Positions 10,162 through 18,904 of a stretch of DNA of 64,000 nucleotides are shown here, one piece after another. The stretch's first letter is position 1. Every line of letters starts with the position of its first letter. Both the position numbers and the translations under genes were made by a program. Below the pieces are notes generated by a model. It had not been told where the DNA came from. It did no database searches and worked only from the letters and a program-made list of their open reading frames with translations. This DNA is from Parabacteroides chongii (GTDB lineage Bacteria; Bacteroidota; Bacteroidia; Bacteroidales; Tannerellaceae), in the NCBI RefSeq assembly GCF_029581355.1, contig NZ_CP120849.1, forward strand, positions 1,582,501 through 1,646,500, in the 5' to 3' direction.

Positions 10162-10962
10162 TTAAGAGGGATGGTTTTTTTCAGGAACTCTCTCCAACAT
10201 TTCCAAAAAACAACATTCCCATTGTTTTGCAGCCAAACTAACAATTTGACAATTAAGATTTATTCCATATTTATCAGCAATAACTCTGACTTGACTTTTT
10301 CTGAATATTGTCTTTAATACAGTTCTGGCTGGCAAATCGGGTTTTTGCAACAAGAAAGTGAGAAAATTCAGATATTTTCTTTTCAATTCATAACTTATTG
10401 ACATTTTTTTTCTTTCAATCTTTAAAAGTGCTGACTTGACTTTTGGTGGTGGCAAAAAACTCTCATGAGATATTTCATACATAAGTTTTAAATCAAAAAA
10501 AGTATGATAAAACACAATATATGGATTGAAAACTTTTTTTGAAAATAACTTTTGGGCAGGTTCAAGTTGCATTATCAATGAACCACCCATAAAATGCTCA
10601 ACACTATCAAACATCAAGGATTTTAAAATTTCAGAAGTTATTCTGAAAGGGATATTAGACACAACTTTAAAATTTCTTTTTGGTATGGTGTAACATCTAA
10701 AATCACAATCAATAATTTTGACATTCGTGTTGTTAGAAAACTTGTTTTTTAGAATGGACAATAGCGATTTATCATTCTCTATTGCAATTAGATTTGTGCA
10801 TTGACGAACTAAATGAACAGTCAAAAATCCTTTTCCGGCACCAATATCTATAACAGTGTCGGATTCATTTATTTTCGCAATTTTAATTGCATCATCTATC
10901 AGCACTTTATCTATAGTAAAATGCTGTCCCGTGTATCTTACGGGCAGTTTATTTTTTATCAT
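10162..10962 (-). CDS. erm: 23S rRNA (adenine-N6) dimethyltransferase, Erm(F)/Erm(35)-like
   Basis: 266 residues, the length of ErmF, with closely similar ends (KLPVRYTGQHFTIDKV and EMLERVPEKNHPS). It is clearly divergent in the middle from the ErmF I remember, so the allele is uncertain. SAM motif I is DIGAGKGF (39-46) and the catalytic motif IV is NIPF (103-106), so it should be active. It dimethylates A2058 of 23S rRNA and gives macrolide-lincosamide-streptogramin B resistance. The start lies about 9 bp inside the junction with the broken restriction gene and overlaps its premature stop. No own promoter is visible, so readthrough from the restriction operon probably expresses it. Confidence 0.85.
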   Translation of the reverse strand: MIKNKLPVRYTGQHFTIDKVLIDDAIKIAKINESDTVIDIGAGKGFLTVHLVRQCTNLIAIENDKSLLSILKNKFSNNTNVKIIDCDFRCYTIPKRNFKVVSNIPFRITSEILKSLMFDSVEHFMGGSLIMQLEPAQKLFSKKVFNPYIVFYHTFFDLKLMYEISHESFLPPPKVKSALLKIERKKMSISYELKRKYLNFLTFLLQKPDLPARTVLKTIFRKSQVRVIADKYGINLNCQIVSLAAKQWECCFLEMLERVPEKNHPS

Positions 10963-11958
10963 TACTTATTTCTTTAATTGAGATATTCCCACTTAATACA
11001 TTTTTTGCGGTGAATTTTTTCTTAAGTAAAAACTCGGCATACACATCAGATTGACTTCTATCGTATGTGAAATACATTATCCAATGATTAAACAAGAAGT
11101 CATCATCATCTAATGGATTATCTTTGTTTTTACCTAAATATTCATATATGGTTTTCCATGTTTCATTAATATCTGTTCTTAATCGTCCTTTTGTTTCATC
11201 ATCTTCATGTAATAAAGTGGACAAATATATTAGACGGTTTTTTAGTAGTTCCAAATGAGACAAATCTTTTCCTCTATTGTTCATTGTCTCAAATGTTACA
11301 TATACATCTAATGAGTCATCTATTTCATAATAATTGAATTTCAACCTGTTTATTGCCTTATCAAAGATAGCTTCTTTATCCTCTTTACTCAATGACTTAA
11401 GTCTATTTTTGAAATATTCTTTTGCAAACATAAGATTTGCTGTATACAATGTTTCGGGATACTTGTCTGCAGCAGAGGATTCTTGTTCTAAAATCTTTGT
11501 CTTGAAATACTCATCGCTTGGATTATCCTTTTCATATCCAAATACAAAAGACTTATATAGCTGGTTGTAAGAACGATACAAAAAACGGTCTATCCATTCA
11601 CTCTTTTGTCCGTAATTAATGCCTTCATTGTCATTAAACGTACATAAAATTTCATGCAATAAGATAATTAAAGTAGTCAATCTCTGCTGTCCATCTATTA
11701 CATAATATGCGGACAGCCCTTTTTGAGAAGCCATAAATCATCTTTCCATTTTTCGATATTGGATACCTCATTTGCATTTATTGGTTCTACTGTCAATAAT
11801 CCAATATAATGTATTTTATTGGGGCTAAGGTTTTGGATATCTTCCCAAAAGTCATCTAACTGGCGTTCTTCCCAAGAATAGCCACGTTGAAAATCAGGAA
11901 TACGAAAAATTTTATTGTTGAATATTTCTGATAATGACAAAAGCTTTGTATCGCTCAT
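10949..11958 (-). pseudogene. N-terminal half (DUF262) of GmrSD-like restriction protein, interrupted and frameshifted
   Basis: It starts at 11958 with MSDTKLLSLSEIF. The DUF262 signature FQRGYSW lies near residue 22 and IDGQQRLTTLI follows further on. One base is missing at the CCC/TTTTT run at 11717-11724 (plus strand); restoring it joins WLLKKG to LSAYYVIDGQQRL. The frame then runs to ISIKEI at about 10971, where the erm-side insertion begins and a stop follows 6 codons later. The remaining half resumes at 8058. The DUF262 part is ParB-like and is thought to use nucleotides to control the DUF1524 nuclease. A secreted-protein gene lies 17 bp upstream, perhaps in the same transcript. Confidence 0.75.
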
Positions 11959-11974
11959 ACTTTTAGACTGCTAA

Positions 11975-12452
11975 TCAATTTTTGTTTTCTATATATTCTA
12001 ATATGTCATCCATCGTTGCTTTGAAAAAACGACCATAATCGCTTGATACATTTATAGGCTCCCGTGATTTTGAAGCACTTTTGTCCTAATGAACGACTAA
12101 AAGAAAGTTGGTATTTTTTTCCACATACCGTAAAATCAAAGACCTCACCCTTTGTTCCTGTCTCTAAGGCTTCTGATAGGTCTTTCAAATTTTTAATCAT
12201 CTCATCTTTACTGCCAAGAAAAAAAACGATTGGTTGATGATATTTTGAATTATTAGGTAAAGTTACAGAATACACTTCTACTTCATCTATAATTGTTTTA
12301 TTTAGCGCCACAGAACCATTTGTAAAAGATTTCACTTTCTCGATTTTAGCAACTTTTTTTAGTTGAGCATTTGTGTAGGTTGGCACAGACAATAGTAATG
12401 TTAAGACAAGTATGCACTTTAAACATACACTTGTTCTCTTTAATACTCTCAT
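11975..12452 (-). CDS. Small exported protein of unknown function, frameshifted near its C terminus
   Basis: The start at 12452 gives a clear signal peptide (ILVLTLLLSVPTYTNA, cleavage about residue 29). A beta-rich domain with no motif I recognise follows. In the present frame it stops at 12006 after SFFQSNDG. Removing one G from the run at 12061-12063 instead gives EPINVSSDYGRFFKATMDDI and a natural stop at 11975-11977, 17 bp from the restriction gene. I take the longer version as the original. Its role next to a restriction gene is unknown. Confidence 0.6.
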
Positions 12453-12506
12453 AATTAGATACGTTTAAATTGTTAAAAATAAGCGTGAACCGTATGCCAC
12501 ACTCTT

Positions 12507-12622
12507 ACTTGAAGGTCGTAGGAAACCTTGAATACAGATGTAACAATAGCAGCCCACGCTATAGCGTGAGAACCACTATGCTATCCTTGTATTCAGATTG
12601 AAAATTTCCTACGTTTTCAAGT
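12507..12622. repeat. Three-tier imperfect palindrome with central CACGCTATAGCGTG
   Basis: Three nested arms pair: 12507-12513 with 12616-12622, 12517-12525 with 12605-12613, and 12529-12536 with 12588-12595. A 14-bp perfect palindrome (12555-12568) sits in the interior. It is noncoding and lies between the MobV gene terminator and the exported-protein gene. The architecture matches the stem at 24693-24813. It could be a structured RNA, an attenuator or a DNA recombination/replication site. Confidence 0.6.
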
Positions 12623-12704
12623 ACAAGATAAGCATAACGCTTCTTCTTTTTCTCGTATGTCTTTGAAAAGGGTTGCCCCAATCCGAATACAAAAGTATAA
12701 AAAA

Positions 12705-12733
12705 TCCGTGATATGTCATTCAACTATCACGGA
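12705..12733 (-). terminator. Terminator of the MobV relaxase transcript
   Basis: A 9-bp stem (12705-12713 with 12725-12733) is followed on the minus strand by six T. It lies 13 bp past the relaxase stop. Confidence 0.8.
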
Positions 12734-12745
12734 CTTTATTTTGAT

Positions 12746-14049
12746 TTACAAATTAATACCCCGATTTTGTCTCCTTGCTTGTGGTCTCAGCTTCTCAATA
12801 AACTCCTCTTTCTTCCGTCTGAACCAACTGACATGTGAAACTCCGTCTATGTGGAGGTTGAAATTCCCCTCCTTGTCCTCTTTCAGTGAGCATATCGTTT
12901 TGTCTGCCTTGAAATGCTGGTTAAACTCACAAGAATAGAGTTCCCCTTTGATGGAAACATCCTTGAACGTGCATAACTTTCTGATGAGAGCATCGCCAAA
13001 GTTCAGCGTATCACGCAGAAATTTGATGGTTGGCATCAGCTTCTCCACATACGGGAAATAGTGCTTGACATAATCCACGAATTCGGACAGCTTGCGGTGC
13101 CGCTGTTCGTAAGCATCCGTTATCTCCTGTATGTGCTTTGCCTGTTGCTGTTCCTGTGTCGAGCTTCTTCTTCAAGTTCGAGGATGCGGTCTTGCAAATC
13201 CTCGTTTCTGCGTTCCAAAATCTTAACTTTGTTGCTTCCGAAAAGAGAACCGACACTTTCTGCAATGTGGATCGCTGCTGTGGTGGCTGCGCCTTTCAGT
13301 TTCTCGGTCTGCACCTCTTTCTTGGCTCGTCTGAGTTCCTGCTCCGCTTCGGTTTTCTGCTCCTGCAAATCCACCACTTCCGATTTCAAGCTGTCAGCAA
13401 GTTTCTGTATGTCTCGATAATACTGCTGTGTGGACTTGTGACGAGCCTGTGAGCCGTCTATGCCACGTTGCAGACCGTACTTTGCCATCGCTATGGCATA
13501 ACTGTCCTGGTAGGATTTCAGCTTCAAGCGTGTCATGATATCATCGGCACACAGGCGGACGGCATTGGTTGGTTTCTTTCGATACCGCTTCTTTACCTGT
13601 TCCTCACGTTTCTTGCGCTTGCGCTCTCCCTTGACAATCGGAACGAGGGTAATATGTATGTGTGGCGTTTCCTCGTCCCTGTGCAGGTGTGCAGCCACGA
13701 TATTCTCCTTGCCGAACAGGTCGGCAAAGTATTTCATATTGTCGGCACACCATTCGTCAAGTCTGCCCTCCTTTTCGATACGCTTCATATCCTCGTGCGT
13801 TCCCGACACATTGATACGGATAGCCCGAACTTGGTTGTTCCCGATTTTGCGTGTCAGTCCTGCTTCCTCCAATCTCTTTTGAATGGCTGCCGTGCGGTCT
13901 TTTATTCCATCGGGGTATGTGACGAGTTTTCGGTTAAGGTGTGTGCGTGTGGGGTCTGCGTTCTTCGGTATGATGAAACGCTCGATGTGGGCGGTCGTTC
14001 CGCTGTCGGAACCGTGCGCCTTTTCCATGTGTAATACTACGAATCCCAT
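12746..14049 (-). CDS. MobV-family relaxase (frameshifted)
   Basis: The catalytic N-terminal part (13120-14049, 309 residues) has the MobV/Pre histidine motif HLHRDEETPHIHITLVP, with metal ligands H121/H123 and H130/H132. A long coiled coil follows. At about 13161-13163 one base is missing; adding it converts EEARHRNSN to EEASTQEQQQAKHIQEITDAY. The frame then runs on through VDYVKHYFPYVEKLMPTI to the stop at 12746. The relaxase domain is complete, so nicking could survive while the C terminus is lost. It nicks oriT and pilots the nested element through a channel supplied in trans, presumably the surrounding Tra system. Confidence 0.8.
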
Positions 14050-14135
14050 ATATAATTCCTTTCTTATTCTGCTTGTGAAACATCGTTTGATTATTGCTTA
14101 TGTACGGCTGTTGCCGTTGGTCTTGGAGAGTCCAG

Positions 14136-14229
14136 AGAGGTGCAACCTCTTTGGCTTATTGGGGAATTTTCAGCGTTGCTTGCAATGCGGCTCGGAAAAT
14201 TCCCTAATAAGCTACGGTATTTTCCATCG
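14136..14229. other. Putative oriT of the nested element
   Basis: Just upstream of the MobV gene are clustered inverted repeats. An 18-bp pair with one mismatch (14154-14171 with 14195-14212, core GGGAATTTTC) encloses a small GTTGC/GCAAT stem. It is flanked by AGAGGT/ACCTCT (14136-14150) and by a TACGG...CCGTA stem to its right. Position and symmetry fit a MobV oriT. No nick site can be proven from sequence alone. Confidence 0.5.
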
Positions 14230-14259
14230 GTAAATATCCGTACCGCTGCAAGCATCCCC

Positions 14260-15226
14260 TTACATCTTCAACCCTTTCTTTTTCGGTGGCTGTATCATCC
14301 GCCTTGCGGATTGGACTTGCTTCTTCTCCGTTATCGGTTTTTCCGATTGGGACATGGGCTTGTCGCACAGGTAAGCGTTCAGGTCTTTGTGTCCGTTGTA
14401 GTTGTCGGAGAAGTCGCAGATGCGACCACTGAACTCTCTCGCCAAGTCAAGTAGGCATTTCTTCCTGCCTCGTCATTGTCAAACAGGCAATGGATGCGCT
14501 CGTACCTATGCAGCACGTCTATGGCTTTGGAAACATTGGCAATCGAATTAAGGATGATGTAATCCTGCCCATCAAGGTTGGGTATGATCGGGCAGTTCCT
14601 CATCCGCAACGTAAGAAATGACAGGTAGTCCATCATACCCTCGAACACTAGGCATTTTTCTCTCGGTTCTCCTGCTGGCATATATGGCTGATGTCCTTCG
14701 GTGCGATGCAGCCCTTGAAGAAACGGTTGCGCACTTCAAACCCTCCAGCCACATTCGGGAAGCCGATGGCGAAATAGGGCTTGCCGTTATGGATGAAGTG
14801 CAGTTCCTTACATTCCAATCTTGCCAAGTCGGTGTTTATGCCCCTTTCCTGCAAGTAACGGAGCAATGCAGGATGGGTAAGTTCTCCCACCTCTAACTGG
14901 TGGAAACTCGGTTCGGATGACTGCTGGCGAAAAGAGAAAGATACGGGACGGATGTGCGGTACTCGCTCCGCTATCTTATTGAGCAAGTAAGGCACATAGT
15001 CGGTTGCGTATAGTTCCTCTGCCAATGCGATGATGATGTTGCCGCCCTTGCCAAGTCCGAAATCGTACCACTTGTTAAGCTCGGTGTTTACCTTGAAAGA
15101 GGCATCCTTTTCTTCTCTCAACGGTGATTTGTACCAAAGGCTGTTGCCTTGTTGTTTGACGGGCGTATAGCCCAAACTTTGCAGATAGTCTGCAATGCGT
15201 ATGTTCTTTACTTCCTGTATGTTCAT
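14260..15226 (-). CDS. DNA primase (CHC2-like and Toprim), frameshifted twice
   Basis: The start at 15226 (MNIQEVKNIRIADYL) replaces longer alternatives, since the aligned TraP-type proteins begin here. The N-terminal half has a zinc-finger-like fold typical of mobile-element primases (WYKSPLREEKDASFKVN, WYDFGLGKGGN). The Toprim part includes CLVFEGMMDYLS and HCLFDNDEAGR. Two one-base deletions break it: the run at 14655-14659 needs six T, and one C is missing at 14448. Corrected, it ends at 14260 with PKKKGLKM. It resembles TraP (49530-50420) of the host element. It would make primers on the transferred single strand. Confidence 0.7.
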
Positions 15227-15237
15227 AATTTTCCTAT

Positions 15238-15490
15238 GGTTTGATGATGATTGTAAAACCGATGAATTGATGAATGTGTATGACAAACTATTGGATAACA
15301 ATATTATACATCCTCATCATAGTTTCATCAAAGCACTTACCAAAAGAGAAAATCATCATTTGCCATATAGCGTATGGTCTGCCTGACCTGTTTCCTTTTT
15401 CATCAGTAAGATGTTTTTGATGAATGTTTGATGAGAGTACAAACCTTTATATATCAGTGTAGTTATATCCTTATTCATCATTTTATCAAA
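15238..15490. repeat. Iteron-like cluster of GATGA/TCATC repeats
   Basis: About nine copies of GATGA or its complement TCATC are packed in 250 bp between the primase and helicase genes, several as TTGATGA or TTCATCA. The spacing is irregular and the orientation mixed. An origin or regulator-binding region for the nested element is plausible. The cluster is seen directly; the role is inference. Confidence 0.45.
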
Positions 15491-15494
15491 ATAA

Positions 15495-16741
15495 TCAGAG
15501 TGTTGTCAACTGTTCTCTTGTTACGGTATAAAACCGTCCTATCCTCCGTATGGGAGAATAGCGGCACTCTCGGGTATAGTCCACTTGATAGGTGTTGTAA
15601 GTAAGCGTATTCGGTGCAGGAGTTAATTTCCAGCACTCCTGCAATACCTTACGGACTTGGTGCTTCTCCACCTTTACCTGTGAGTGTACCAGCAAAAAGA
15701 AGAAGGTCGTTGTAGCAGAAAGAGAAAGTATCCGTACCAACACTATCCATGATGTCAAGGATAAGTTCTTGCATCTCTATCTCCAATCGGTTGCGGTTGC
15801 TGCGGATTATCTTCTGTAAGGCTTCTGTATGCAGCAAGGATGGGGCAAACCACATACGGCTTTCCTTTTCGGAGGATAGCTGTCTGTGTTGCAGGAAATG
15901 AAGAAAAGCGGGTATCTCCGCTTTCAGTTTGCAGAAAGTCGGTATCATCGGACTGCAAGCGTTCAATCTTGCGTACCCAATAGCGTGTTTCTCCTGCATC
16001 TATGATTACGGGCAGATACTCGTTGTTGGAGCATAGCACGAACTTGGCAAAGAACGCTATCTCGTCACGGTCTTTGCCTTTAGCTTCCACCTTATAGGAT
16101 AGGGTTGTACTGAGGTTCTTCAACCTCTCGCTGTCCTCCCTGCGGTTGAGCAGCACCTCATCCACCACGATGAGGAGCTTTCCTGCCCAATCGGAATTGA
16201 ACTGGCTGCGGAAATCCTCGTTGGTGTTGAACGTGACATTGTTCTGAAAAAGGGCTTTCAGAAAGTTGAGAAACGTACTCTTGCCTGTGTTGCGTTCTTC
16301 AGATACCAACAGCAGGATGGGCAACTTTTGGATGGGTTGCAGGTAGAGCAGTTGCAGATAGTCCATCCCCAACTCGTATTGCTCTCCGAAGATGTGCCGT
16401 ATCAATGATTGGATGTGCGAGAAATCACCCTCCTTTGGTCGGTGGTCTATCGGTTCATAGAGGTTAAGGAACTTACCGACCACAGGGCGGTAGCCGATGT
16501 GTTCGGGTACGGTGCAGAAACCGTCATACTTGGGAACGCTGCCGATGTAGTCCTTGCCATAGTCTTGGCGCAGGGTCTCGTTGTTCCACGCGATGCGTTT
16601 CTTTACATACCCTCCGTTCAGTCTCGGCTGCTCCACAATCTTGTAGAGCGATGTTCCCACTCGGATGAACTCTTCTTTTGCCACGCTGCCATCTGATGGC
16701 GGCTTGTGGCTGTCTTGTTGTTTGTTAGCTGACATAATCAA
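15495..16741 (-). CDS. VapE/phage-primase-like P-loop helicase, frameshifted twice
   Basis: It starts at 16741 or 16735 (MSANKQQDS). A superfamily-3-like ATPase core follows: Walker A SEERNTGKSTF, Walker B LLIVVDEVLL and a downstream arginine region. It resembles the VapE/DUF5906 helicases that partner primases in phages and Bacteroidales mobile elements. One extra A (run complementary to 15928-15930) and one extra T (complementary to 15694-15698) shift the frame. Corrected, the protein runs through LKAEIPAFLHFLQH and LLVHSQVKVEKHQV to the stop at 15495, about 415 residues. The likely role is unwinding during replication of the excised element. Confidence 0.7.
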
Positions 16742-16893
16742 ATGGTTTTAAGTTTGAAAAATACCAGCCACAAAAGTATAATCATTTAATGAATAGGTTG
16801 TTACGCAAAATACAGCAGAATATAGAAAAAAGCCCCTCGGAACAAAAACTTTCAAAGGTTTGTCAATGGAGTCGGATTGGAAAGACAAAAAAA

Positions 16894-16932
16894 CTCCCGA
16901 AATGCGAATGGTCGGATTTCGCTTTTCGGGAG
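16894..16932 (-). terminator. Terminator of the int-HTH transcript
   Basis: A 15-bp imperfect stem (16894-16908 with 16918-16932, CTCCCGAAA arms) is followed on the minus strand by seven T. It separates the int/HTH unit from the helicase gene. Confidence 0.8.
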
Positions 16933-17034
16933 AAAAAATCAGAGTATCTGTCGTATTGTTGTGCTGACGTACAGATTTAATGACTGCATTACGTCAGTCT
17001 CTCATCCCAATCTACGAGAGGTATTTGGGCTTGA

Positions 17035-17394
17035 CTATTTCGGCATTGCCCAACGAAAAGAAGATGGTTTGTTTCTTTTTCGCAAGTACAGCCTTTTCAT
17101 GATGGCATTGCGCACCCGCTTTGCTCCGAATGTGCCGAAGTGGAAAGCGAGGGCAATTATCGTTTCAAGGTTGTAAAACTCCATGCTGCACTTGTCGGAT
17201 AGGCGTATGGTACGCTTTATCTCGTACTCCCTCAATGCGCCACTTTTGCAAAGAGCCTTTATCCCTGCCCGAACGGTCGGGGCGGTGACACCGAACAAAT
17301 CCAACAACTCGGATTCGTTCATCCATACATCGGTTGTGTCATTTGGCAAAATAACATTGCCGAACTCGTCTATTGTGATGGTACTTCTTTCCAT
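17035..17394 (-). CDS. Small HTH protein (excisionase-like or regulator)
   Basis: 119 residues from the ATG at 17394 (MERSTITIDEFGNV). The longer in-frame start at 17421 would overlap int. A winged/HTH-like segment, WMNESELLDLFGVTAPTVRA, spans about residues 25-45, and a basic C terminus follows. Genes of this type sit directly behind the integrase in Bacteroidales IMEs. They are thought to regulate int or assist excision. It is separated from int by 4 bp, so the two are co-transcribed. Confidence 0.65.
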   Translation of the reverse strand: MERSTITIDEFGNVILPNDTTDVWMNESELLDLFGVTAPTVRAGIKALCKSGALREYEIKRTIRLSDKCSMEFYNLETIIALAFHFGTFGAKRVRNAIMKRLYLRKRNKPSSFRWAMPK

Positions 17395-17398
17395 AGCC

Positions 17399-18622
17399 CT
17401 ATGCCATTGTTGTGTTCCCAAAAGATTGGTTCAGTTTGTCACCGAACATTGTAAGGTCGTGGTCTATCTTCTGCGTGGTTATTTTCGCATAGAGTTGGGT
17501 TGTAACGATGTTCGTATGTCCTAACACACGGCTGACGCTTTCAATCGGCATACCTTTGCTTAGAGCAAGGGTTGCGAACCCATGCCTCGCACAATGGAAT
17601 GAGATGTCCTTTGTGATTCCGCACTCTTTTATCATCTTTTTCAATGGCTTGCATATAGACCAATAGTTCAGATTCGGGAAAACGGACTTGTCCGTTTGGA
17701 ACTCCTCGTAACGCTTGATAATCTGCAAAGGGATGTCAAGCAGTTTCACTTGGAACGGGACTTTGGTCTTGTGCCGTTTGGATAATATCCACTTCTCTCC
17801 GTTCACCTCCACTATATCATCGGTGGTCAGTCCCTTGACATCCACGAATGACAGTGCGGTAAAGCTGGCAAAGACAAAGATGTCACGGATGTAGGAAAGT
17901 TTGGCATCCGCAAATTCGTGTGTCATCAATGTTTTCAGTTCTTCTTCCGTCAGATACTCACGATCCTTTATGTTAGGGCTTATATGGAACTGCGCAAACG
18001 GATTTCTCGGTATTAGTCCGTTGAAGTGCGCACGCATGACCACACCTTTCAGCCACATGCAGTTAGTCCATATACTGCCATTCTGCAATCCTCTGTCGGT
18101 GGAAAGGAAAACGGCAAACTCCTTGATGAAGTCGGGTGTCAGTTCAAGCATAGACAGGTCGCTTCGCTTGTAGTTAGCCTTGATGAATGCCGCCACATGG
18201 TTTCTTGCACGAACCCTTGCCATGTAAGTTCCTTTTACACGGTCCGTCCCCACACGCTTTTGAAACGTTGCGTTGTCCTTGTCAAACGCTCCAAGCAGTG
18301 TTTCATACTCGCTGCCGATTCCTTGATAGGCATTGCGCACCATTTCTGCCGTAACATACGCCTCTCTGTCTGAAATGCGCTGGTAGTGCTTGATGATTTG
18401 CGCCTTGATGTTGTCTAAAGCGTGGTTAATGTCCCTCGCTTCAATACTCTTGCCTTTGGCTCTGTTGCCCTTCGCATCCCAAAGCGCTTTCGGGATGGTC
18501 TGCTTGCAACTGAACTGCGCCACAGAACCGTTGATTGTCACTCGTCCCATGATGGGGACAATACCGTTTTTCTCCTTGCTGCCGTTCACGTAGAACAGCA
18601 CTTTGAATGTACTTCTTGCCAT
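17399..18622 (-). CDS. int: Tyrosine recombinase (integrase) of the nested element
   Basis: 407 residues from the ATG at 18622, with a TAACTTTG promoter box 17 bp upstream on the minus strand (18640-18647). An arm-binding and SAM-like core precede the catalytic domain. The nucleophile is Y378 (TTQLYAKI), with H343-x-x-R346, H369 (LGHTN) and K285. The first catalytic Arg is replaced by Ser258 in FTALSFVDV, the substitution known for IntDOT-type integrases. It catalyses integration and excision of the IME. The gene is intact, unlike most neighbours in this element. Confidence 0.9.
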   Translation of the reverse strand: MARSTFKVLFYVNGSKEKNGIVPIMGRVTINGSVAQFSCKQTIPKALWDAKGNRAKGKSIEARDINHALDNIKAQIIKHYQRISDREAYVTAEMVRNAYQGIGSEYETLLGAFDKDNATFQKRVGTDRVKGTYMARVRARNHVAAFIKANYKRSDLSMLELTPDFIKEFAVFLSTDRGLQNGSIWTNCMWLKGVVMRAHFNGLIPRNPFAQFHISPNIKDREYLTEEELKTLMTHEFADAKLSYIRDIFVFASFTALSFVDVKGLTTDDIVEVNGEKWILSKRHKTKVPFQVKLLDIPLQIIKRYEEFQTDKSVFPNLNYWSICKPLKKMIKECGITKDISFHCARHGFATLALSKGMPIESVSRVLGHTNIVTTQLYAKITTQKIDHDLTMFGDKLNQSFGNTTMA

Positions 18623-18886
18623 ACTCGTTTTTTTGTTTGCAAAGTTAAATATCAACGAGTTAAACCTTGCTACGCAAAACGGTGACAAACGGTGCAATAG
18701 CGTCCTACATGTATTAAATCTTACATCTTCTTGGGTAATGATTTGCAAACCGTTCTCCTGCTATATTCTGCTTTTCCTTGCATTTTCCGCTTTTTCGGTT
18801 TGACCTCATCTGACACCGTAACGACATTGGTACAAAGTCTTTTAGCGTCATTTCTCCCATCTCTCTCGGTTGTTCCAGCATTTTCG
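18623..18886. other. Right terminal region of the nested element
   Basis: No gene is present. It holds the int promoter (18640-18647, minus strand), two direct AAACGGTG repeats 10 bp apart (18677 and 18687) and a related AAACCGTT (18747-18754). These look like integrase arm-type binding sites between int and the putative attR. Confidence 0.5.
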
Positions 18887-18901
18887 TGTAATTTTGTAAT
18901 C
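18870..18901 (+). promoter_or_regulatory. Promoter of tetQ-rteA-rteB overlapping putative IME attR
   Basis: TAATTTTG at 18889-18896 is a Bacteroidales -7 box. The only -33 candidate, TTG at 18870-18872, lies 16 bp away, shorter than the usual 19-21. The box is within the att-like repeat shared with 6930-6944. Insertion of the IME seems to have replaced the original -33 region. Confidence 0.65.
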
Positions 18902-18904
18902 GTT

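Larger units (their letters stand above)
6930..18896. mobile_element. Nested integrative mobilizable element (IME), about 12 kb
   Basis: Its right end carries a tyrosine integrase transcribed inward on the minus strand. Inside come an HTH protein, a VapE-like helicase, a primase, a MobV relaxase and cargo. The same GTGTAAnTTTGnAAT string borders both ends (about 6930 and 18887). The right end between int and the border holds AAACGGTG twice, 10 bp apart (18677-18684 and 18687-18694), as expected of integrase arm sites. The boundary core resembles the promoter-like cores used by IntDOT-type integrases. Ends are inferred, not proven. There are no type IV channel genes, so transfer would need the host conjugative element. 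Confidence 0.6.

Noticed and set aside
8061..10970. A complete Tn4351
   Set aside because: Only one IS4351-like copy is present, tetX is absent and the erm gene is in a different context.
15195..15386. A 63-codon plus-strand frame in the GATGA cluster
   Set aside because: It overlaps the primase start and the repeat cluster, and the peptide is low in information.
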